Of a DNA stretch of 64,000 nt, positions 10,443-20,713 are shown one piece after another (within the stretch, counting starts at the first letter, position 1; each line of letters begins with the position of its first letter). The position numbers and the translations under genes are program-made. This DNA comes from Cordilura impudica. Lineage: Eukaryota; Arthropoda; Insecta; Diptera; Scathophagidae. The notes beneath the pieces were generated by a model. The model did not search any database. It was given only the letters and a program-made list of their open reading frames with translations, and had not been told where the DNA came from. The stretch is from contig OY821519.1 of NCBI GenBank assembly GCA_963682025.1, positions 145,204,394-145,268,393 of the forward strand, in the 5' to 3' direction.

Positions 10443-11053
10443 CAAGGACCATATTTATATATTTATATATATGGGGGGTTTCATGTCAAGTGCACCAACT
10501 TTTGAAACCGATGTCTTCCGATCGGGATAAAATTTGCACCAAGGTTAGTCCTATTGGATAGTAGTTTAGACACAATTTTTCAATAAGATCGGTCCAGATC
10601 TCTCTGAGTTAGAGGGATCAAAATTTTACATTTTGGCCAAACAGGTGTTTCTTCTCATCCATGTAACTTATTACCTATTGTTCTCAGAAAATTTTATCCC
10701 AAATAGTTTAGATAGATATTTCTTCAATATTTCGGAAAAAAATACTTAAAAAAAAAAAAAATTTTAGACTTTTTTTTTTGCTAAATTAAAGCATTTTTTG
10801 CCTTTTTTTCAAAAAGTGCATTTTTTTTTTTTTTTTTTTTGTTTTTTTCATAAGAAAGCTTAGGATTTTTCCTTTAAGAGCTTTTTGGTCGCTTAGTGGG
10901 ATGGGAGTGGGATATCTATCAAAATAAATGTTTTGTAATCAAGACAACGGTTTTTCAATTTTTCACAAATGCACTATTTTGAATTTTTTCCTATTTGTGT
11001 GTAAAACATTACAAATAAAACTTACACTGAGAAACTAGACAAATTAACCTTTC
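10443..11053 (+). repeat. Left long TIR of the 10.4-17.0 kb transposon
   Basis: It is intact and colinear with the reverse complement of 16470-17046 followed by 12614-12683. It contains the blocks TTTCATGTCAAGTGCACCAA, CCGATCTCTC/GAGTTAGAGGG, long T-runs near 10820-10840 and AAACTAGACAAATTAACC at its inner end. Confidence 0.8.
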
Positions 11054-11092
11054 CGAATGATGTAACATAACTTCATAACATAACAGAAGAGA

Positions 11093-12229
11093 ATGGTTAT
11101 CTGTAACCTGAAACAGTTATTTGCAACATTTCAATCTGGCTTCACGAAATTAACCCAAATTTACCATGAAAATGTTAAACTGATGTGGAAGGAAATCAAC
11201 TTAAAGTATTTAACAGATGATTCGGCAGAAGATTTACACGATTACCGCGATTGCCTTAAATTGGCTATGTGTCCTAATGCAACAACTTCTTGCCACTTAG
11301 GTGAATGTACCAATTGCCCGAAAAACACATTCATCAAAGAAAATTTAATCAACTCTTTAGATCGAGAATATACAGAGGGGGTCAAATTTGATTCTTGGAT
11401 TCAGACTGACAGATGCACATTGAAAACAATCATTTTAAATGTGGATGATTTTGTGGAAGAAATGTGTACAGGATTGCTAAACTTGAGAAACCATGACTTT
11501 TTAGTCAAAGAGCAATGGTCATTCTTCAAGGATTTGATGATACATTTGAAGTCTGGTGAATTCGTTATTTCATATGATTTCGCAGAAAACTATAAATATG
11601 TTATTCAGGATGCCATACAAGCATTCCACTTCAATAACGACCAATCAACTATATTCACAGTAGTTATTTACAACATGAAAGATGAAAAACTGGAACACAA
11701 AAGTATGTCAATCATATCCTACGATTTAAAACATGATAGCGTTGCAGTTTATGAGTACCAGAAGAGAATACTAAAATTTCTAAAATCTAAATTTACAGTA
11801 AAGAAGGTATACCACGTTTCGGACGGAGCTCGTCAACATTTTAAAAACAAAAGTAGCTTGACAAATCTTATGGCCCATGAAAAAGATTTTGGAATGCCAG
11901 CTGAGTGGCATTTTCATCCTACTGCTCATGGTAAAGGAGCATGTGATGGTATTGGAGCAAACCTTAAAAGAAATGCAGCGAAGTATAGCCTCCAGTGCTC
12001 TCATCAAGATCGCATCTTAGATGCGACTGTTTTATTCCATTGGGCAAAGAGTTATTGTAAAGAAACTAAAATAGTTTTTAGTAGCAAAGAGGATCATCAG
12101 GAAACATTGAAAACACTGAAGAGCAGATACGATGCTGCGGTAACAATCGATGACACCGCTCAATACAATGCTTTTATACCGCTTGTCGATGGAAGACTCA
12201 AGTTGAAAAAGTTTTCTGCCTCTATTTAA
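11093..12229 (+). CDS. DDD-type transposase, N-terminally truncated (378 aa)
   Basis: This is a single uninterrupted frame. A cysteine cluster lies at residues 54-75 (C-x5-C, then CHLGECTNCP). A catalytic-looking core follows: YDFAENY (D162), an IQDAIQAFHFNN block, VSDGARQHFKNK (D244) and AHGKGACDGIG (D285). The 53.4-55.4 kb protein shares all of these (DFSEN, FSDGSAAQFKNK, SHGKGPSDGLGG) and extends about 300 residues further at the N-terminus, so this copy has lost its N-terminal region. The spacing suggests an RNase H-fold DDD/E transposase that would cut at the surrounding long TIRs. I cannot name the superfamily with certainty; Sola-like is my best guess. The first ATG lies just inside the left TIR. 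Confidence 0.7.
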   Translation: MVICNLKQLFATFQSGFTKLTQIYHENVKLMWKEINLKYLTDDSAEDLHDYRDCLKLAMCPNATTSCHLGECTNCPKNTFIKENLINSLDREYTEGVKFDSWIQTDRCTLKTIILNVDDFVEEMCTGLLNLRNHDFLVKEQWSFFKDLMIHLKSGEFVISYDFAENYKYVIQDAIQAFHFNNDQSTIFTVVIYNMKDEKLEHKSMSIISYDLKHDSVAVYEYQKRILKFLKSKFTVKKVYHVSDGARQHFKNKSSLTNLMAHEKDFGMPAEWHFHPTAHGKGACDGIGANLKRNAAKYSLQCSHQDRILDATVLFHWAKSYCKETKIVFSSKEDHQETLKTLKSRYDAAVTIDDTAQYNAFIPLVDGRLKLKKFSASI

Positions 12230-12613
12230 TGCGATTTCTTTCCAAAGACAACAAATAAACCAGCAGCGAAATCAACAGCTGAACCTAGTAACGCCAAGAA
12301 AGGATTGACAAAAAAACGCAGTAAATAATGGCGACAATAAGCTGGATGAAAGACTGGGTATTCAAAAATTTACAAGACTTAAATACTTCATCAGCTGCAA
12401 TAAATTAAGTATAAAAATAGTTATGATATAAATGGATCTAATGCAATTAAGATTAAATTTTAATAAATTATTTATCTTTTTATTATAAATATTATTATTA
12501 TACATTAATTAGTTATTATTAAAAATAAATAAAAAAATAAAAATTTTTCAACATTTCCATAGAAAAAAGCGATTTTTTTCCTGAGGTTAACATATTCTGG
12601 GTATTACAGTATC

Positions 12614-12683
12614 GAAAGGTTAATTTGTCTAGTTTCTCAGTATAAGTTTTATTTGTAAGGTTTTACACACAAATAGGAAAAAA
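12614..12683 (-). repeat. Right long TIR, inner part, up to the Helitron insertion
   Basis: It is the inverse of 10985-11053. It breaks off after AAATAGGAAAAAA at 12683 and resumes at 16470. Confidence 0.8.
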
Positions 12684-12860
12684 TCTTTCTTATATATATT
12701 TACGCTGATCCCTGACTCATTGACTGACTGTCTGATTCTGTAACGCTGAAATAATACACACACATAGCACTCCCTACAAAGCTATGTGAAATACACAAAC
12801 AAATTTTAATCTTTCTCATTTTAGACAAACACACACACAATTTTCTCTCTTCTTTGTGCT

Positions 12861-13466
12861 CAGTGCTGCTAATAAAATCTTCTGAAAATCTACAATTTTG
12901 GAAACTAAATCGCCAAAATTGTCATTTTTAAAACAAGAAATTGTCAAGAAAATTTTACCGCTTATAAAACTCGAAAAAATATTACAAAAGGAAGCAATAA
13001 AATTTATTTATATCATTCATATTACAAATATTATTACAGCATTGGTTATTTCTATATATAAAAATGTATTAGTGGTGAAATTTCAACGAAAAAAATTTAA
13101 CACATCAATCAACTAAATAATTTTATTGACATGTATCTAAAGCTGAAACATATAACATAGGTTTAAAGTATAGCCGTAATTAAAACTTAAATCTTAAATG
13201 GAGATGCAATTCAAGGTGTTTCCGTTTTGAAACAACTTGACCCAGAATTAAATTTATGCATACATATTTTGTAATTTACATTTAAACTGAACAAAATCTA
13301 TCAATTTTCGATAAACAACCCATTAATTGTTAACCCTTGAAATCGAAATTTTTATACTACTAAAAATTTAAAATCTTCAATCATCATTTTAACAAATTCA
13401 ACAAATCATTTTAACAAATTGAAAAATCGTCGAAATTAAAATAAATTGTCAAAATTAGCAGCACTG
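12861..13466. mobile_element. Possible short TIR element (CAGTGCTGCTAAT ends)
   Basis: The 13-mer CAGTGCTGCTAAT at 12861 recurs inverted at 13454-13466. The interior has no domain. No target duplication is seen, so this is weak; a hAT-type MITE is possible. Confidence 0.3.
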
Positions 13467-14302
13467 CTAACGACAATAGCACTACATATGCAGATTTCGT
13501 GTTACATATGGAATAAGATGAACGCAAAAAATGCCTCAAAAAACTAATATATATTCAAATTCTTCTTTAAATTCCCTTTGTTGGTCAATGAAAAAATTCT
13601 GCAAAAAAAAAGTAATTAAGGAAATTTTAAACATTTTTATTTTTCTCATTTAACGTCGTCAGATATGCATACATACTTTTTTTTATCAAACTAAACTTAA
13701 CCTTTTGTCTGTTTTGTTTTTCATCTCAAAACTGTTTTGAATTGTTAGGAGTTCTTTCGCTCAGGTTCTCTGATTGCCAGCACTTACCAAAGAGCATGCT
13801 TTTTTTGATAAATATTTGAGAAAAAAGAGATCTTCAATGTGGATTTTGTTGTTGTCCAACGTATGATTTCGTTTAAAGCTCTGCATTGAAAAACTCTTGA
13901 AAAAATAGTGCAATATTATGTTTAAAATTGAAATTATTCTGACTTTGCTTAATTAAATTACATTGTAATTTCAGAACAGAGGTGGGAAAATAATTTTTTT
14001 CACTCATAATATTAATTTTTGAATAATTTGCTTTCAAAAAATTTAGACAAACATAAATTACGTAAATAGGTATATTTAAGATTTTACTTTGAATAACATA
14101 TTGAAATTATCATGGAAGAATTAAAGGCGATTGCGAATAATAAGTTTTTTTTGAAGTAAAACTAATACGCCCTTATTTTCTATTTTTTTTTATTTATAGA
14201 TAACTTTGCAAAAAATGTAGTTCTCTTTTTTCAGTTTACATGTTTGATGAAATATGAAATATTTTTTTCTCTTTTGTGTAGATGTATTGGTGTTTGCACT
14301 TC

Positions 14303-14978
14303 CTTAAGGGGTGGTAGGTTTTAAAACCTTTTTTTGCATTTCTAGTTCTGAATGCACAACATATCGAGAGTGTTGCGTCAAAATTTTTGGCAAATCAGAG
14401 CAAAACTTTAGAAGATACAGCGTTTCCAGCGACCGGTCTCATACGGTATATAGTATATAAATCATAGTATATAAATTCGACGTCCGTCAACATCATAACT
14501 CAAAATCTACTTGACCGATTCTTTTGCAATTTTAGATACTATACACATAAATCATCACATAACCACAAAGGGTTTTTTTAATTCCATTTTCTTTCCCATT
14601 TTTTAACAACAAATTCCCGAAATCGTATAGCATAAATCGTTTTTCACTTCAAAATGCTGCAACAAAAAAAAAGAAAATTTGAAAAAACTCTTCGTCACTA
14701 CCACAGGAAACATGTCACCTTTGAAACGCGTTCCGATTTTTTTGTTTCACATGATCCGGTAACGAGTTATGATGTTCACCGCAAAACAACAACACCTCCG
14801 GAGATTCGCTGTCACGGACTTATTTATTAAAATTTTTAATTGAAATTTTTTTCAAAGATTCTTCAAATATTATGCTATAACGTGTATATGAAATAAATAA
14901 TCCAACATTATTCATATCTTCAAAAAAGAATTATGAAAATACGACTTTTTTTAACTTTTAAATCCTTACCCCCTTAAG
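14303..14978. mobile_element. MITE-like element with CTTAAGGGG ends
   Basis: The ends are imperfectly inverted: CTTAAGGGGTGGTAGGTTTT on the left against CTTAAGGGGGTAAGGATTTA (reverse complement) on the right, with TTAA at both ends as a possible target duplication (14304-14307, 14974-14977). It is about 676 bp and non-coding. Confidence 0.5.
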
Positions 14979-15034
14979 AAACTTTTAGGAACCTTGATCT
15001 CAAACGTTTTTTTTTTTATGCTATTCTATTTTTC

Positions 15035-15631
15035 TACAATAAAATGGAGTTAGTTTATAGCGAACTCGCGGGACCGGCCAAATTAGTTCCTTATAGACTA
15101 AGTTCGTTATAACCGTATTATTTTTTGATTTGTCTGAAAGGTTTAAAAAGTTTTTTTAGTTGAATAAGTTTATTTATTTTGGGGCATTTTAAAAAGTTAT
15201 AAAAATAAATTAAATTACTAAAAAGATACATATTAATTGTTTGTCTTAATAAGACTAAAATTATCGAGTTTCTATCAAAATAAAATATTTTTTTAAAATC
15301 ATATAATATGAAAAACTCCTTATGTATAGAAGCAGAAAGTACAAAACAAAGGTTGGCTACTGGCAAACTTTTACGAAAATATACATAAAAGGACCTTTTA
15401 CAAAACTTCATTTGAAAATCGAAGTTTTTGTTTTGTATTAAAATTAAATGAAAATAAAATTAAATTTAATTGAAATTAATTTTTTTTAAATATATACAAT
15501 ATACGAAAATTCTGAAATGGAAAAAAATTTGTTTGTTAAAGTCAAATTAAAACTCTTGGGACCGAAGAAATTCTTCGCTATAAACAAAAAATTATTACAA
15601 CCAGGGTTCGTTACAAGCGAACTCTATTGTA
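15035..15631. mobile_element. MITE-like element with Tc1/mariner-style ends
   Basis: The ends are TACAATA...AGTT..TT.TA.CGAA in inverted orientation, with TA at each border (15035-15036, 15630-15631). The interior is non-coding and AT-rich. The left end has an insertion relative to the right, so the match is imperfect. Confidence 0.4.
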
Positions 15632-15846
15632 TTAAATTTTAATAATTTTGGGAATCTCCAATCTCCTAACTTTACCCGGCCTTCCCATGTTCAAGTCCAA
15701 TAGTCAAAAAATTGTTAAGAAACTGTCCCATTGAAAAATTGAAAGAGAGAATTGAAACATATGATTGTTTAGTAAAAAAGAGTAAAAAAGTGTGAGTGCA
15801 TTACAACCTGAAAGCCAAAAATATAACGTGTGAAAGCCGGGTAATA

Positions 15847-16469
15847 TCTTAAATATATTTACGCTGATCCCTGACTCACTGACTGACTGACTGACTGAGA
15901 GACTGACTGATTCTGTAACGCCGACCAAAATGATACGGTTCTAATTCCTAGGATTGATCTCGCCCCAACCGACACCACATTACCTTTCATATTAAAACGC
16001 CACCAGTTTCCAGTAATTCCTGCATATGCAATTACCATAAACAAGGCTCAAAGCCAGTCATTTCATTACGTTGGCATTAATTTGGAGACCGCGGTATCTT
16101 CACACGGCCAACTGTATGTGGCCTTGTCACGATCAAAAGTTGCAAGCCAAGTTAAGATACGTATTCAATCGAACCCACAGCAAGGAAAACTATTAAATGA
16201 CCAACGATATTTCACACGAAATATAGTTTTTCAAGAGATTCTAAATAGAAAAAATTTTTTGCCAAATATTTCTTATCTCTTTTGATACTTATGTATATAA
16301 TTTCTACAGACACAATCTTTTTTTCACATGTACATATGTAACAATATAATTTTCAATTTACTACTATATTAAAAGAAATATAATTTATTATAAATTTTTC
16401 GTGTATTTAAATTCAAATGTTTTATTCATAATTTTTAAACGGGCGCCTAGGCGCCACACAATCAACTAG
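15847..16469 (+). mobile_element. Inner Helitron-like unit with its own 5' end and shared 3' end
   Basis: TCTTAAATATATTTACGCTG at 15847 repeats the 5' end at 12684 (both continue CTGATCCCTGACTCA...GATTCTGTAACGC) and is preceded by A. The unit would be about 620 bp with a TGAC-repeat tract, a helicase tail and the 3' hairpin plus CTAG. The TIR flank shows that the mobilised unit actually began at 12684. Confidence 0.65.
15938..16285 (+). pseudogene. Helitron Pif1-type helicase, C-terminal remnant
   Basis: The open frame contains VLIPRIDLAPTDTTLPF, QFPVIPAYAITINKAQSQSF and HGQLYVALSRSK, the last conserved motifs of Helitron Rep/helicase proteins (motif V/VI region). It is cut at the left by the Helitron 5' non-coding sequence, so no Rep, Walker A or Walker B part remains. 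It ends at a TGA about 180 bp before the 3' hairpin, the normal position in a Helitron. Confidence 0.75.
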
Positions 16470-17046
16470 TTCAAAATAGTGCATATGTGAAAAATTGAAA
16501 AACCGTTGTCTTGAGTTACAAAACATTTATTTTGATAGATATCCCACTCCCATCCCACTAAGCGACCAAAAAGCTCTTAAAGGAAAAATCCGAAGCTTTC
16601 TTATGAAAAAAAAAAAAAAAAATCACTTTTTGAAAAAGCTCTTAAAGGAAAAATCCGAAGCTTTCTTATGAAAAAATAAAAAAAATAAAAATGCACTTTT
16701 TGAAAAAAAAAGTCAAAAAATGCTTTAATTTAGCAAAAAAAAAGTCTAAAATTTTTTTTTTCTTTTTATTGAAGAAATATCTATCTAAACTATTTGGGAG
16801 AAAATTTTCTGAGAACAATAGGTAATAAGTTACATGGATGAGAAGAAATACCTGTTTGGCCAAAATGTCAAATTTTGATCCCCTCTAACTCAGAGAGATC
16901 TGGACCGATCTTATTGAAAAATTGTGTCTAAACTACTATCCAATAGGACTAACCTTGGTGCAAATTTCATCCCGATCGGAAGACATCGGTTTCAAAAGTT
17001 GGTGCACTTGACATGAAATCCCCCATATATTTATATATGGTCCTTG
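16470..17046 (-). repeat. Right long TIR, outer part
   Basis: It is the inverse of 10443-10984. It carries a local duplication absent from the left arm: AGCTCTTAAAGGAAAAATCC...TTTCTTATG occurs twice (about 16572 and 16638). Confidence 0.8.
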
Positions 17047-18840
17047 CCTAAACTACAGTTTGTTGTCTGAAAATTTCTACTTATTTAAGTGGAACCACAT
17101 ATATCAGATGACTTCTGTTGATGACCAGTTGGAGTTCTTAGAACTTCTTAAGAAAAAAGTTACCACAAGGAGTAAACCAGGGTTTTCAAATGATATCCAG
17201 CAGTCAATGGTGAAAATGCTTCAAAACGAATGAACTGAAACTCAAATTTCACACTGCTAGAAGCGGGGGCTAATTCTAAAATAAGTGTGGCTAAAAGTAA
17301 TTACTATTTCGAATGATTTACATACGCCAACGGTACATGGAAAACCATTAGAGACATTGGTATTTGTAAAGATAATAATATAATGATGCAAACTAACTTA
17401 ATAGTATTTCCACTTATCATCCGATGACCACAGTAAGGAGTACAGATTCGTACAACAATATTATTAATAATAGTTCCTCTTTTAAACTAACTGCATTCGG
17501 GTTTTCTTGTGTTAGCACAGTTTTTCATTAATCAAATTAAAGGCTGTGCGTTTCAATAACTTACATCACAAGTTTTTCTATATCATTTTTCATTAATATT
17601 GCCTTATATAACTAGCAATATGCCAAAAAAATTTTAGTTTTTAATTTTCAAGCAATGAATGCCGAATTATTTTTAATGTTTGGGGGGTAGAGTCAGCTAC
17701 CTTAATTGCTAATTAACGTGTACCTCACTTCTCCTAAAATGGAAATTTAGGGTGGCCTTTAAAACTTGGATTTTCTAACTTTTTATGAATTTAACGCAAT
17801 ATTTATGTTAACAGCTACAAAATCAATTTTTTTATGTGTTGTATAGTTAGTTTCGGTAGTAATCTTCCATTTTCGGATATTGTTGCAATAATACTCTGAG
17901 AAAAAAAAAATGGCAACAACAAAACTTGGAAGTAAGAAAATACTACTGCTAACATTTAACGCGGCACAAATTGGGCTGAATATTATGCCTTGAAAGTCAA
18001 CACAGTTGTTGGTGACTATAATATCTAAAATTATGCGGTGGTGCGTGACGATCGCATTTTTCGTTTACAATAAAATTTGGAAAATGTTAAAAAAAGCGAA
18101 AAAATATAAAAAAAATTCGTTCTTTTCACTTTCATTCACATATAACATTTGAAGTAGAAATGGATTTAAAGTCCCAATTCAAAGAAAAACTAAAGATTTT
18201 ACACTCTTATGTAGACCTCTAAAAATTTAAAGAATAAAAATAACTTGATGTTTTCAAAATTATAAATAATAAAGATTATGTTAAATACAATTCTATTAAA
18301 ATAACTAAAATTTTATTCGCAAAACTAAAAATGTAAGTATGTACAAAACTTTAATGATGAATTTAAGTTACATATATATTTTAATATAAATTTGAAACTA
18401 TTTCATTATCTTATAGCACTTTTCTTTCTCATTCGGTTATTTTTCAACCGATTTTCAAAATTTTTTTATGTTGAAAAGGTATTCAAATAACCTTAATTGC
18501 TTAATATAGGTAGTACAAATTATTGCCCCTAGATGGCGCAAAATTCATTTTTATTGAAAAATTCATCAAAACACCCTGTATTTGCAAATATTATGAGTTC
18601 ACATGTTCAGCAAAAATACTCGCCAAAGGATTTTGCACACATTTGGCAAACATCATTTGGTCGAATTCTGGAAATTTAAAGGTCAAAATTTTGTTGTTCT
18701 TCAATAACTTAAAAATAACGGTAATTTTGTAAATAACGGAATTATGAAAAAGTCGCAGAACAAAAGTTGCTGCTGAAGCCCTAAAGAATCAGTTTCAAAA
18801 ATAAAAAAGTTCTTTTTCGCAAAAAGTCGATTTTGGCATA
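17047..18840. other. AT-rich stretch, no recognised gene
   Basis: One 41-codon ORF (17108-17233, beginning MTSVDDQLEFLELLKKKV) looks protein-like but is unassigned. The rest is low-complexity AT sequence. Confidence 0.3.
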
Positions 18841-19395
18841 TTGCTATATATAACACAACTATTTAACACTATATTTACGTCAAGTTCTTTTCCTTCTAAA
18901 TCTATTTCGATTCCAATATCAATTCCAAAGCTGAAAACGGAGTATTGTCCAATAGCTATAGTAAGCTTTCTATCAAAAGTAATGATTAAGATAACCGAGA
19001 ACATAAGACGTGAGCTTGTCTACGGTAATATAAACTATTTGGTGCTTCTCGACCATTCAATGGCGTTCGAGACAGAAAACCATCAAACACCATATATGAC
19101 GCTAAAACACTTTTCTAATTTTTCATCCACTTCTACGCAGCTTTATCATTCACACCTCACAATTCGGACTCAATTGTCTACTTTAATAATTCGACCACAA
19201 AACCTGTAACACTCACAAGAGGCGTACCTCAAGAATCGCTTTTGGGTCCACTTCTTTTTCCGTCTATGCCGATGCTTTGCCACAAAAACTATCTCACTGC
19301 AAAACCATATGTATGTGGACGACGTCCAGCTGTATCTCAATAGTCCAGCAAGCTCCATAGAAGAAAATATTAAAAATTTTATTTAGAGTCTATCT
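18841..19395 (+). pseudogene. Non-LTR retrotransposon reverse transcriptase relic, first part
   Basis: Frames show a decayed RT palm: CPIAIVSFLSKVMIKI (motif 2a type), LLDHSMAFET (motif 3/A type), TLTRGVPQ.S..GPLLF (motif 4/B, RG-PQGS-LGPLLF) and MYVDDVQLYL (motif 5/C, YxDD). Frameshifts separate them. The layout suits CR1/jockey-like elements. The sequence stops near 19395, where unrelated tandem repeats begin, and the RT tail continues after 20050. Confidence 0.6.
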
Positions 19396-19635
19396 ATCCA
19401 TTCAAAGATAATAAGCTAATTCGATATAATGCTATTAACATCAATTATTGAACTCCATTGAGAACAACAATATTCTACATTACATTGGTTAACTAATTTT
19501 TACAAAAATATATGCAAGTTTATATATAAAATAGAAAAATATTATATACACGGCTTATCGAGACTTATTGATATGTTTTATTTAATAATCAATGTTTCCT
19601 GTCAAAAGTTTCAAGACTCTCGCTTTCTTAGTATT

Positions 19636-20037
19636 TCAAATTTTTTTTGTATAAGAGGTGCAACGCTCACTAATCCCATCCCGCCCAATTTTTATCGGAC
19701 TACTCACAGTAATATCTGATGGAGTCGTGCAAAATGTCGATGATTTCCCTTTTATAGTACACCAGTTATATGATATAATATATTTACTTTGTATGGGCGG
19801 TGCTACGCCCACTGCTTCGATTACGCCTATTCTTTGTTCAACTAATCGCATTAATAACTTATGGCCTCACGCAAGGTACCAAGGGTCTCACTATTGCAGT
19901 ACTCCAGATATTTGACATTTTAGATTTACTTTGTATGATAGGTGCCGATACCGTCCATTTTTTGTCCGACTACTCACACTACCTTTGTCATAGTACTCGA
20001 GATATAATATTGAATTATTATTATTAATACTTTGTAT
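19636..20037 (+). repeat. Degenerate ~140-bp tandem repeat inserted in RT relic
   Basis: About three units begin with TACTTTGTATGGGCGGTGCTA or a variant (about 19649, 19785, 19932) and contain TCGGACTACTCACAGTA or TCCGACTACTCACACTA. They separate two parts of one RT relic. Confidence 0.5.
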
Positions 20038-20049
20038 TTTGAAAAAATA

Positions 20050-20660
20050 TAGCCTATAGCACTTCCCATATCCGCAGTAAGACTGTAAAAATTTCAGGAA
20101 GACCAGATGAGTATTTACGAAGATTGGCTCCTACAAACAAACAAACACACATTCTCTCTTTATTAGTACATTGGGCCCCAGTTAATATTCGTTTACTATC
20201 ACCTAAGACCTACCTAATACCAACATTACTTTATGCTTACGAAATCTTTGCAAGTTGCGACACTAAGAGTAAAACCAGGTTAAACATCCCGTTGAATAAT
20301 ATCGCAAGGTGCGTTTTTGGTCTGAGAAGGTTTGATCACATTTCATCCTATTCAAAGAAAATCTACGCTATCAATTTTGATGACTTGCTATGCATTTTTT
20401 ACACAACATAACTAAAAATAAAAATAAATAACCAGAAAATCATCCTCAGAAGCATTTGCGATTATTAGGCTTCAAACAAATAATTGTTTAATCCATTTTC
20501 GGCACAATACTTTTCTATCTGAATGGCAGTTTTTCGTATTTGCGGCACGTCTTTGAAATAGTTTACCCTCAAGGATTAAGGAAGTTAACAACGCCTCACT
20601 TTTTAAGAAATTAATTATCGAGCGACACAACTAGGATTTATTCGTTTAACACATGGACGA
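20050..20660 (+). pseudogene. Non-LTR reverse transcriptase relic, C-terminal part
   Basis: It contains LLSPKTYLIPTLLYAYEIFA, a stretch typical of the RT thumb after the YxDD motif, then RLNIPLNNIARCVFGLRRFD and a series of frame-broken pieces that finish near 20660. Orientation and spacing fit a continuation of 18841-19395. Confidence 0.6.
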
Positions 20661-20713
20661 TGTTACACAAAATTATCAATTGTCAAAATAGTTTTTCTGT
20701 TTTTATGTTAATA

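Larger units (their letters stand above)
12684..16469 (+). mobile_element. Composite Helitron inserted in the transposon's right TIR
   Basis: It starts TCTTTCTTATATATATTTAC and ends with the 14-bp palindrome GGCGCCTAGGCGCC, then ACACAATCAA and CTAG, followed by T. Left flank is A, right flank is T. The intact left TIR shows the empty site: AGGAAAAAA joined directly to TTCAAAATAGTGC, so the insertion point is exact and no bases were duplicated. Inside are three unrelated non-coding elements, a second Helitron 5' end at 15847 and a Pif1 helicase tail at 15938-16285. It is non-autonomous. Confidence 0.85.
10443..17046. mobile_element. DNA transposon with ~600-bp TIRs and DDD transposase, split by a Helitron
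   Basis: The left arm (10443-11053) is the inverse of the right arm, which is now in two pieces (12614-12683 and 16470-17046). Without the 3.8-kb Helitron at 12684-16469 the element would be about 2.8 kb. Between the arms lies the transposase ORF 11093-12229. The outer boundary is ambiguous. If the TIR starts at the G run (10473-10478, right end 17024), both flanks offer ATAT, a possible 4-bp duplication. If it starts at CAAGGACCATAT, no duplication is visible. Its transposase is homologous to that of the element at 52720-56427. Superfamily placement (perhaps Sola-like) is inference. Confidence 0.75.

Noticed and set aside
12861..13466. hAT assignment from CAGTGCTG ends
   Set aside because: No 8-bp target duplication could be found, so kept only as a low-confidence TIR element.
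15118..15411. 97-codon minus-strand frame
   Set aside because: Lies in an AT-rich MITE-like element; composition is poly-K/F/I with no domain.
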